Source: Mrakia gelida (Eukaryota; Basidiomycota; Tremellomycetes; Cystofilobasidiales; Mrakiaceae). Taken from it: a stretch of 64,000 bases of DNA. A program made the position numbers and the translations under genes. The notes beneath the pieces are model-generated. The model saw only the letters and a program-made list of their open reading frames with translations, was not told the DNA's origin and searched no databases. Shown piece after piece: positions 55,401 through 64,000 of this stretch (the first letter of the stretch is position 1; every line of letters begins with the position of its first letter). The stretch is from the NCBI GenBank assembly GCA_024345305.1, contig BRON01000008.1, positions 1,728,599 through 1,792,598 on the forward strand. The letters run 5' to 3'.

Positions 55401-58218
55401 TGTTCAGAGGAAGGAGCGTCACTCGCTTCTTGAGACTGTTCTTGTTCCCCAGCAGAGCGGCAGCGACCTTCTCGTCCTCGACGATGACGTTGTAGAGCTT
55501 CCCACCGGCGCAGATCTCGAGAGCCGTTGACGAGTTGTAGTTCGATTCGTCGAGATCGATGAGGTTCGCGACGAGTCCCTTGACCTTGGTTCGATCGAAG
55601 TTGGCTGAAGGATCCGAGTAGGTGAAGTCGGTCGAGGCGAGTCGAGACTTGAGGTGGTCTCGTTTCTGAAGAAGACGAAACGAGAAGCGAGGAACGGTCA
55701 GTGATCCTCGACGCGTCGAAACACAACGAGCAAGAAGAGGAGAGGAAAGCTGCTCACCTCCACCAACCCGTTCATCTTCCCCGAGACAGCAGCTTTCCTC
55801 TCGAGAAGCTCGCTCTCCACATCCTCGTCCCACTCCAACCCAGCAACCCTCTTCTTCAGCTCCTCCCTCTCCTTCCTCGCTCCCTCCAACTCCTTCCCAA
55901 GTCCCTCTCCCTCCTTCTCAGCCTTCTTCGCACGAGGTTCTTTCTCCTTCAGCTCCCTCTCTCCGTGCTCGATCTTAACCTTCGCCTGCTCAGCCTCCGT
56001 TCCAGCACTGGCGAGTCTCGCCTTCGCCTCAGCCAGTTGACCCATGTACCCTCCGGCGGCGTTGTCGTCGCTCGAGGAACTGAGACCAGTGATGAGGGTT
56101 TGGAGGAGTTCTTCATCGGAGGAGAGACGAGCAGTGGTAGTGTCGAAGGTGGATTTGACGGTGTTGAAGGAGGTGGTGGTGGAAGCGGCGTGGGTGGATT
56201 TGGGACCTCGCGAAGACTCGATCTGGCGAAGAGGAGAAAAGAATAGAATAGAAGACCGCGTTAGAGAACGAGACGACCGAAGAAAGCAAAGGAGAAAAAA
56301 TGACGACGAACCTCCTTGATACCATCTCGAACACCCTTGAGCTTGTCCTCGTCCTCGGCGATTCCCTTGCCCTTGATCTCGAGCTGAGTCTTGATCTTCT
56401 CGATGTCGAGTCCGAGCGCCTTGACGGTCTCCATCAGAGCAGCGAGTTTCCCTCCCTTGGCCATCTCCTACTCTCGCAAAGAAGAAGCAGAAGTGGAAAG
56501 TCAATCGGAAGCTTCGTTCGAGGTCGGATCGGGAACAAGGAGACAGAGCGACACAAGACTTACCTTCTCCCTCTTCTTGAGAATCTCCTCGACCTCCCTC
56601 TCCATCCTCGCTTGCTTATCTCCAAGCCAAGTGATGAGTTCCTTTTTCTCAGCCCTGATGATAACGAGCGCGGTCGAGAAGCAGAAGGCGAAGTCAGCTT
56701 CGACGCGTCGACTTCCCTCCTCGTGTTCGAGCTCTTCGTCTACTCACAAGGTCCCCTTCTTCGCCGTCAGCTCGACACCAGCCTTCTGCTCCCTCTTCGT
56801 AGCTTCCATCCACTCGGCAGCCTTGACGAGTCTGACGAGACGTTCGAGCTCGGACGTGGCCTTCTGATACGCGAGGAACGACCTCTTCTCCGACCGCAGA
56901 ACGTCGAGTTTGGGTACAATCTCCTCGTCCATCAGCTGCAATCCCAACGAGACACCATCCATGAGTCAGCTCCTTTCTCCTGTACAGCGTCTCGAGCGCC
57001 AACCTTCCCATCTCGGAACAATGGAGAGAAGAGAGAGAAAGAGAGAGAGGGAAAGCTCACCGACTGCATCTCCGCCAGCGTCTTGTCCTTCTTCCCCATC
57101 TGAGTCATAGCCTTCTCCTTCCTCTCCTCGAACATCCTCGTTCCACTCGCCTCCTCTACCATCCCGAGGATCTCCTGAGGCTTCATATTGAGGACCTTGG
57201 TGATCTTTCCCTGCATGATGAGGAAGTTTGGGTTGTTGATGTTGAGTTGGACGGATTGGAAGAGTTTCTGGACGGTTTCGAGAGAGGATTTGTGACCGTT
57301 GAGGAGGTACTTGGTGAGAGATCCGACGGCGATCTGTGGAGAGAGAGAGAGTGAAAAAGGGTTAGGATTCATGAGGAGGGGCAGGAAGGAAGGGAAAGAG
57401 GTGGAGGGAGGGAGGGAAGGAAGGAAGGGCGAGCTCGAGCTCAAGCGTTCACTCCTTTCTTCTCGTCCTTTCCCTTCCGACGAAAGATAGCCCCTGAACT
57501 CCAGCGTCAAGAGGTGCGACCGTCCCTTCTCCTAACCAATCGTCCCACCCCACGAAAGAAAGTCGCCGTTCGTACTGACCTGACGAGTAACGGTGATCTG
57601 AGGTTGGTTGACATAGTCGGGAGGACTCGTCGCTCGATCCGAGTTGTTGAAGACGATGGTAACGGAAGCCTTGGTGACTCCAGCTTGACCTCGCTTGTAG
57701 ATGAGATCGAGCATGTTGGCAGCTCGGACCTGGAAGGAGGCAAAGGAGGGGAAGGACGGTCGAAAGGGTCAGCTCCGCTCGCTCGCTCGTGCTCCCTTCC
57801 TTCCCTTCGAGCTCGTCAAAGCGAGGAGAAAGAAGGATGCGAGCTCACTGAAGTCATGTTGGTGATACCCAGCACGAAGCAGATTGCATCGAGGATGTTA
57901 CTCTTCCCTGAAAGAGAGTGAGGAAAGGGGAGGGGGGGAAGGAGAAGGTCAGCTTCTTCTCGAGCTCGTTTGTTTTCCCCTCCTTCCCTCCCCCTTCCCA
58001 TCCCTCCTAATCCATCCAGAGCGGGCGAGAAACGAACCTGATCCATTGAGTCCCGTAATAGCCTGTCATACCCAATACATATCAGTGACTCAGCTGGAGG
58101 CCAGGAAGCACGAGGAGGAAGAGAAGGAGCTCACGTTGAAGGAAGCGTCCCATCCTGTGATCGTCGTTCGAACGGGATACGACTTGAACCCTTCGAGGAT
58201 GAGCTCTTCGATCCTCAT
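52485..58218 (-). CDS. SMC2: Condensin subunit SMC2
   Basis: ATG 58218 to TAG 52487-52485 in many exons; about 1,190 residues, normal for SMC2. SMC2 pairs with SMC4 to form the ATPase of condensin, which compacts mitotic chromosomes. The N terminus reads [20 protein letters not shown]. The Walker A motif GLNGSGKSN is split between a 25-nt microexon (58038-58062) and the next exon. Long coiled-coil segments flank a hinge domain (about 55.65-54.95 kb, with GGAAPKNGG). The ABC signature LSGGQRS (near 53.2 kb) and Walker [12 protein letters not shown] (near 53.04 kb) follow. The C-terminal tail is a short acidic and basic extension. No break was found in the core motifs. Confidence 0.96.
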
Positions 58219-58625
58219 CGAGCTGAAACTGAGCTAGGTGAGGTGAGAGAGGAGGGAGAGGGATCACTCCAGTAGGTTTGGGGAGGAGGGCCGGAGGGGA
58301 GGTAGAGAAAGGAGAAGGAGAAGGGAAGGGCTGTTGACGTTGAGGTCAGCTTTGGATTCGGTGGAGGGAGAGGACGCGACGAGGACGCGAAAAAAAAGAA
58401 GACATCCTCGACGGTTTCTTGACCCCGCAGCAGTTCGAATGACAGTGATGGACTGGAGAGACTGAGTCGGGTGGAGAAGATCCAGAAACCCCGCGGAAAA
58501 GCTGCATCGTTTCTCAAAGCTTTCAGAGGTCGCGACGCGTTTTCATGCCCTTCTCCCAAACGACCGGACCCTGAGCTCAACCGTTGACTTCAAACGCTCT
58601 CGAAATAGGGCTTCTAGATCATGCA
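58219..58625. other. Intergenic between SMC2 and the queuosine-salvage gene
   Basis: The SMC2 promoter and 5' leader should lie here. ACGCGT occurs near 58536, about 320 bp from the SMC2 ATG. No open frame is supported. Confidence 0.5.
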
Positions 58626-60090
58626 TCAAAAGAAGATCGAATCCCCCACGAACCTCTCCACCTTCCTCCAATCTGCTCGATCCTTCCCTCCCATCCACAC
58701 ACACCCGTCCAACCCCGTCTCGGACATCTCCTCCTTCATCCACTCACACCCCTCAACCCCATCCATCCCTCCCTCCTTCACAAACTCTACCGTCCTCTGA
58801 ACAGCGTACACGGCAGCCGCTCGCAGCACCGTCGTTTCCTCGACCGTCAGGACGGGTCCTCCGAGAGGAGACGACGGAGATTTGATAGCTAGGTTTGAGC
58901 CTTCGGAGAGTGACCCCTCTGGCGGGGAGGGAGCGGTGGGCGAGAGGAGAGGGTTGGAGGTCGCGGAGGGGATGGGAGGGAATCTTGAGGCGAGGGAGTG
59001 GGAGGAGGGGAGGGTGAAGAGGAAGAGGTGGAGGAGGAGGGTTGGGATCACGTTGTCGGAGAAGATGGGGAGGAAGGTGGTGGTTGAGGGGACGGGGAAA
59101 GGTTGGGGAGCTGAAGAGGAAGCAGGGTAGCGGAGAGAGAGGGTGTGAAGGAGGATCATGGCCTTCTTGAAGAGGTAGACGGCTGGAAAGCGAAGACGCA
59201 AAGAAGGAGGAGCGAGACGAGAGGTCAAGTCAGCTTCGAGGAGCTCGTTCGCAGCTGAGGAACTGAGGAATAGAGATGAAGGAGCGCTCACGTTGTCCAT
59301 CTACGGTCTGCATATCCTGGAATGCAGGGAACTTGGTGACCAGCCTCTCGACACAGAGTTCCGAAGCAGCAGCGTCGTCTCCTCCCTTCTTCTCCTTCGC
59401 CTCCTCCAACACCTCCGCGACAAACTCTCCCAAGTTCTCCCACCCTCCCTCTACCAAGATCTTCCCCGTCTCGTTCATCACCTCGGTGACCATCCCTACA
59501 AGCTCACTCAACCTTCCACCCTTCTCTCCCACGATGATTCCCTTCATCGTCTCGTGCTCCCTCTCGACCATCAACGGTAGTCCTCCCATCAGCCCAGCGA
59601 TCTGACCCTCCCCGATCTTGCTCATGCTCTTCGCCGAGAGCAGGTCGTTCGAGTCCGTGGAGGAGAGGAACATGCCCAGAACGAAGAACCTGATGGTATC
59701 GTAGACACCTCGTTTGTGGAAGGCGTGGAGGGGAGCTCTGAAGGAGGAACCAAAGTTGAGGAGAGCGAGGAGGGAGAGCAGGTTGAGCTCGGAAACGGGC
59801 GAGGGGAAGTTGAGAGGGAAGGCGGAGGTGCCGTGTTCTTGGGAGAGGCGAGTGTAGTATGAGTGGGGGATCGACTGGAGGAAGGAGGTGATGGAGGAAG
59901 GAGTGATCTGTTGGAGACGGGAGGAGGGAGGGAAGGAGAGAGGGAAGGAGAGAAGGTGAGCTCGGGACGAAAGGTGAAGGAAGAGCTGTAGAGAACGAAC
60001 CTCGATTCCTGCTTTGTTCGTTGAAGCCTCGCATGATGAACGGACGGATGCGATGAAGGCTCCAGAGGGAGGAAGAGGAGTAGGTGCCAT
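58626..60090 (-). CDS. QNG1: Queuosine salvage protein (DUF2419, queuosine 5'-phosphate N-glycosidase)
   Basis: Three exons: 60090 to about 60003, about 59909-59293 and about 59184-58626; the joined frame gives roughly 420 residues. Family landmarks are the ELNLLSLLALLNFGSSFR block with the preceding YTRLSQEHGTSAFPLNF, the middle segment ending FPAFQDM, and after the second intron VYLFKKA followed by FLPIFSDNVIPTLLLH and ETTVLRAAAVYAVQ. In this family the enzyme releases queuine from queuosine or its 5'-phosphate so the base can be reinserted into tRNA. Eukaryotes cannot make queuine, so the gene implies salvage from diet or bacteria. The C-terminal region has a long Pro/Ser insert. The gene is divergent from PLAC8, about 610 bp away. 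Confidence 0.85.
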
Positions 60091-60704
60091 GTTGAAGGGA
60101 AGGAGGGGGAGATGGAAGTGAGAGGGAGAACGTGGAAGGGTTGGTGAGCTTCGAGTTCCTTCTTTCGTTGCCTCGCTCCCCTCTCCCCCTCTCGCCCTCT
60201 GCAGTTCGCAGATTTTCTCGCTTTATTTTTCGACGCCTCCTGAGTTTAGTTTCGAAGCCCAAAATATAGTAGAAGCTTTTTCGGGCCAAAAACTCAGACA
60301 GAGACGCGTGCGTCGCTCCTGGCAGCACTTCCCATCTCTCAGCTCTCAAAGACACGAGAAAACTTCATCTACCGCTTTCCAACTCAGATTTGATGCTCGG
60401 AGGTTTTCCGGCCTGCCATCCCTAGTCTCTATACCCCCTGACTCTCGTCGAGGAGCAGTTCGTTCCGCCGTCGACGCGTCGTCAAGACATGTCGAAGGGT
60501 TCGCTGTCCTTCTCGCCGACCTAGTTTTCCCATCTCCTCATCCCTGAGCACATTTCCTTCATCTCGTGCATCTTTTTCTTCTCGCTTTTTTCCAGAAGCA
60601 GCGCCCTCGTACGAACGAACCGCTTCGTCACGCCTCCTCCTCTTTCTCCCTCCAACGTTCACAAGCTCTCCTTCCACCTCCATCCTTTTCTCCTTTTCTC
60701 CAAC
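60091..60704. promoter_or_regulatory. Divergent promoter region between the QNG1-like and PLAC8 genes
   Basis: A 614-bp gap separates two divergent start codons. It contains pyrimidine-rich tracts before the PLAC8 ATG and ACGCGT words near 60303 and 60475. No TATA box is clear on either side. Confidence 0.5.
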
Positions 60705-61948
60705 ATGTCCTTCGACCAGAAAGCCCCCTACGACCCTCAGCCCATGACTGAACAGCCTGTAAGTCCTCTCCCCTCGCTCGTGTCTACCGCCGCTTCGCCC
60801 TGGTCTTTTCGTCTTTCTTCTTCTTCAGCTGATCCATCCTCCCCTCGTCTTTTCTCTTCCAACCTAGGCTGCCCAAGCATCCATGACTCCTGCTGCTCAA
60901 GACCCTTTCGCAGATCAAGGCAACGCTAGAAACGTCCAAGTCGTCGCTCCAGTGAGTCGAGCACGACGATTCTGTTCCGACTCCCTCGGCTCTCGCATCG
61001 TACTCGCTCTTCTCCGCTCACTCATGTGTTCTCTCTTACTAGGTCGTTCACACCAAGCACACCTGGTCGAACCCTCTGTTCTCTTGCTTCGGAGACGTCA
61101 AGACTTGCTGTGTGTGAGTTCGCGTCGCTTGTTGTTTTCTTCCGCTGTCGTCCTTCGTCTACTCTCCATTCGTCCCCAACGATGAGCTGCTCTCTTCCAT
61201 CTCAACAGCGCCTGCTGGTGTCCCTGCATCACCTTCGCTGGAGTTCGTCCTCAGTCTCTCTCCCTCTCTTTCTTCCGTCGCTTGCTGAGCGAGATCAGAA
61301 ACAAGCTGACCTCCGTTCGTTCGCGTTCGTCGAGCAGAACAAGAGTCGACTCCAGTACCTCGAGACGTCCAACATTCCTCACCCTCACCACGGAGAGTCA
61401 ATGAGCGGAGACTGCTTCGCTTACGGTTGCCTTCAAGTCACGTTCGGGTTGGGTTGGGGTGGGTGCTCTAGCTTTGTTTTGATGCGTCGATGACTCGTCC
61501 GTTCTCTCGCTGACTCTCACCTCGCCTTCAATCTTGATCTTTCCTTAGTTCTCGCATTCGCCAACAGAGCAGACATTCGGTAAGTCCTGCTGGTTCACAT
61601 TCGAGCAGTCGAGGTTCGCATCTTCTCGTCGTCGAGTTTCGCTGCAATCGCTTCCTCGGCGCTGACCCTCTCACTCGTTACCCAACCGTTCGTTCCACCA
61701 GAACTCGATACAGGATCGAGTCCACCGCTCTCAACGATCTCCTCACTCACTGGTGCTGCACTCCTTGCGCTGTAAGTTCTCTCCCTCCCTCGTCGCGTCG
61801 AAGCCGACGAAACTTCAATCGTCGAACGAACGCAATTTGATTCGTCTTCTCTCCCCTCTTCCGTTTCCAGCTCACCCAAGAATCACGAGAGATCGAACTC
61901 GAGGAGAAGTTAATTCGAACTAACCCGGGTGCTCCCATGGTCGTTTGA
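60705..61948 (+). CDS. PLAC8-domain cysteine-rich membrane protein
   Basis: Exons start at 60705, 60868, 61043 and 61209, with further exons near 61338, 61552, 61702 and 61871, ending at TGA 61946-61948. Phases agree at all junctions checked. The N terminus is Gln/Pro-rich and soluble. The PLAC8 domain begins at HTKHTWSNPLFSCFGD and contains CCVACWCPCITF, GDCFAYGCLQ, ADIRTRYRIE and the CCTPCAL motif near the end, followed by a charged tail (QESREIELEEK). PLAC8/FCR-like proteins are small membrane proteins; in plants some affect heavy-metal efflux and organ size, and in fungi their role is little known. The spacing of the Cys-rich blocks is normal. Confidence 0.88.
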
Positions 61949-62427
61949 TCATCGAGTCGACTTCTCAGCAATGCTACGCCCGCCCTCACCTTTCGTTTCG
62001 TTTCGCTTCGTCTCACGCTCTTCTTTACTTTCTTCTTATCACATCACTGCTTCTCCTCTGCTTTTCTTCTATCTTCTCTCTATCTCTCTGCTCTCGATCA
62101 ATGATCCCCCTTTCGTTCTTTCCAACGCTCGACGCTCTGGTTCAGTCGTACTTCGACGCGCGCGCCGTCCCCGCCTTCCAACCTCTTTCATGACCTCCAA
62201 CGACCCTCTCTCTCTCTCTCTCTAAACGAGAGATCTCATTCCCCGGCCTTACTCACTTCGCTGTTTCGAGAGAAGGAGGAAAAAAAGAGCGGCGACGCGA
62301 ATCAAACCGTCCCGTCGCAGATTCAGAAAGAACCCGAAGCCCCACTCAAGATCAAAGAGGGTGTTCGAGGACGAGATGAGAGAGGCATAGATCGTTATGT
62401 AAGCAAGCGAAGGAAGCAGGGGAGAAG

Positions 62428-62463
<36 letters not shown>

Positions 62464-62530
62464 GAAAGGAAACACGGTGCACAGCTCCGGATGACTGAAC
62501 GGGGAGGCCACCTCGTCCGCGACGACTCGT
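61949..62530. other. Intergenic between convergent genes
   Basis: Holds the 3' ends of PLAC8 (plus) and the cyclodeaminase gene (minus), a short TC repeat near 62.21 kb and a 35-A homopolymer (listed separately). No coding frame is supported. Confidence 0.6.
62428..62462 (+). repeat. A35 homopolymer
   Basis: Thirty-five consecutive A's on the plus strand, about 480 bp beyond the PLAC8 stop. It is far from any recognisable retroposed sequence. Confidence 0.95.
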
Positions 62531-64000
62531 TCAGAACTCCGTCTCAACTCCAAGACCGAGCTCCTTGGCCTTATCGAAGACGAGTCGAGTGATGGAGACG
62601 TCTTGGACAGCGAGACCGACCTAGAGCAAAACGGAAAGAGAGCGGTCAGCTGAGTTTTGCGACGCGTCGGTTTTCGTTTCGTCTTCGTTCGTCCCTGCTC
62701 TTCTCCTCTCCTCTCCCTCCCTCCTCGCTCCCTTCACCGACCTGCAGCCCAACCCTCCCTTCCTCCCACTCCTTGTCGCCTTCCTCCCTAGCACTCACCG
62801 ATTTAAAAACAGTCAAATCCCCTTTCCCATTCCTCTCCCATCTCTCCCTCCCTTCTCCCTCTTTACCCAACACACTCCCAACCTCACACACCTCCCCCTC
62901 GTACCCCTGCAGCTCCCCCGCCTCCGCCCTCGTTTCCTCCAATCCATCCACGAACACCACGCCTGCTCGGGAAGAGAGCATCTCGGGAGCGACTTCGAGC
63001 ATGAAAGGTTTGTAGGAGCCGATGAGGACGATGTGCGTTCCTGAGCGGGGTTGGGTGGGTGGGAAAAGAGGGGTTTGGGAGGGAGTGCTGGAGGGGGTGG
63101 GTGGGAGGGAGGAAGGGAGGAAAAGAAGGAGAGGAGGTTAGGAAGGAAGGGGCGCGAGCGAGAGAGATGGAGCTTGGACGAGCACTCACCAACAAATGAT
63201 GATATCCGCATTATGAACGGCCTGACCTCTATCGAACCCTTTCCTTGAGGAATGTTCGAAGGTGACGTTCGGATGGAGGGGTTGAAGTTTGGCGATGAGG
63301 GAGAGGAGACGGTTGGATGGGGTGGAGGAGGGACGAGCGAGGAAGGAGACGAAGGTGAGGGGGGGGAAGAGGAGGAGGTGGAGGTGGGTGTGCCCTGTAT
63401 CCGACCGAAGGAAGAGCGAGAGTCAGTAGGTGGGTGGAAGAAAAAACGAAACGAAACGAGCGACGAGGAGATGGGAATGGGATTGGGCCGCGGGCAGCTC
63501 GCTCTTCTCGACTCACAAAACGCCTGCACCCCAGCTCCAAAGACCACCATCTTCGCTCTCCCTTCTCCCTTGCCCAGCAGCATCCTACTAGCCACCGTTG
63601 AACCCGCAGCTGTCCTCACTCCCGTCAACTCTCCCGCGTTCACCACCCCAACGACTTTCCCAGTCTGTTCATCGAGGACGAACGTCGTAGCTGGGAGACC
63701 CTCGGTATCGTCCGACGAACGAGGAACGGATACAATCTTGCAGGCTGTTCCTCCTACTTGACTCGCTCGAGAGGGCATGAAGAGAGTGGTGTGGTTGGGG
63801 AGGTGGAGAGCGATTCGGGGAGGGCCTTGGAGGAGAGAGTCCGACGGAGAAGAGGTGGAAGAGGTGAGTTTGGAGGAGGAGAAGGCTTGGAAGGCTTTGG
63901 ATTGGGAGGTGAGGAAGTCTGAGAGGGTGAGGGTGGAGAGGATCGTGGAGACGTCGGAGGAGGAGAGGATGGTGATCGTAGAGGGAGAGGTGGAAGGAGG
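62531..64000 (-). CDS. Ornithine cyclodeaminase / mu-crystallin family protein (5' end outside window)
   Basis: The frame is open at the right edge and starts inside the N-terminal lobe (LSSSDVSTILSTLTL). It continues with GKVVGVVNAGELTGVRTAAG and the nucleotide-binding start VVFGAGVQAF, an exon ending in AVHNADIIIC, then GSYKPFMLEVAPEML and GVVFVDGLEE, and the C-terminal TVFKSVGLAVQD motif. It stops at TGA 62533-62531. The family uses NAD(P) in a Rossmann fold to act on amino or imino acids, as ornithine cyclodeaminase, alanine dehydrogenase or ketimine reductase. The substrate cannot be told from motifs alone. Four introns are visible. A Gly/Glu-rich loop near 62.87 kb looks lineage-specific. 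The gene is convergent with PLAC8. Confidence 0.87.

Noticed and set aside
1..64000. CRISPR arrays, bacterial operons, rRNA and riboswitches
   Set aside because: No regularly spaced direct repeats with spacers, no ribosomal RNA landmarks and no prokaryotic gene organisation were seen. Gene structure is clearly that of an intron-rich fungus.

Overview
The window looks like nuclear DNA of a basidiomycete fungus, most likely a yeast-like Pucciniomycotina (Microbotryomycetes-type), although the lineage is an inference. The support is dense short introns (about 60-110 nt) with GTGAGT or GTCAGT donors, a strong CTGAC branch site and CAG/TAG acceptors; eukaryotic housekeeping genes (condensin SMC2, DNA ligase I, a queuosine-salvage protein); two Ty1/copia retrotransposons; and TTAGGG-type telomere repeats.

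Layout. Positions 1-16 kb are accessory and decayed. They hold the end of a multi-pass membrane protein gene, four scattered F-box-like genes (4.6-5.7 kb intact; 1.75-3.1, 8.2-9.2 and 13.8-15.0 kb apparently damaged), and a small spliced gene at 12.2-12.9 kb with two microexons whose last exon runs through six TAACCC telomere units. Positions 16-29.1 kb hold two nearly identical copia elements, both coding on the minus strand. Copy 1 is intact, with identical LTRs and a 5-bp target duplication. Copy 2 has a gag frameshift, mismatched LTRs and no target duplication. MYND-finger and hypothetical genes lie between them. Positions 29.1-36 kb hold a truncated exon, a membrane protein, a large secreted cysteine-rich protein (30.8-33.3 kb), a five-exon hypothetical gene (34.4-35.3 kb) and a cluster of a short repeated motif.

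Positions 36.2-47 kb contain no recognisable standard gene. They are built from three diverged direct copies of a unit of about 2.9-3.7 kb plus an inverted partial copy, and carry splice-like signals and short conserved peptides. This is the best candidate for something undescribed.

Positions 47.4-64 kb are conserved core genome. DNA ligase I and SMC2 are both on the minus strand (tandem, 348 bp apart). Next comes the queuosine-salvage hydrolase (minus), divergent from a PLAC8 cysteine-rich protein (plus). The plus-strand PLAC8 gene converges on an ornithine cyclodeaminase/mu-crystallin gene that runs off the right edge. Ligase and SMC2 share the theme of S-phase and mitotic chromosome maintenance; the other neighbours show no functional link.

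All exon boundaries were read by eye from splice signals and reading-frame continuity. No database search was possible.
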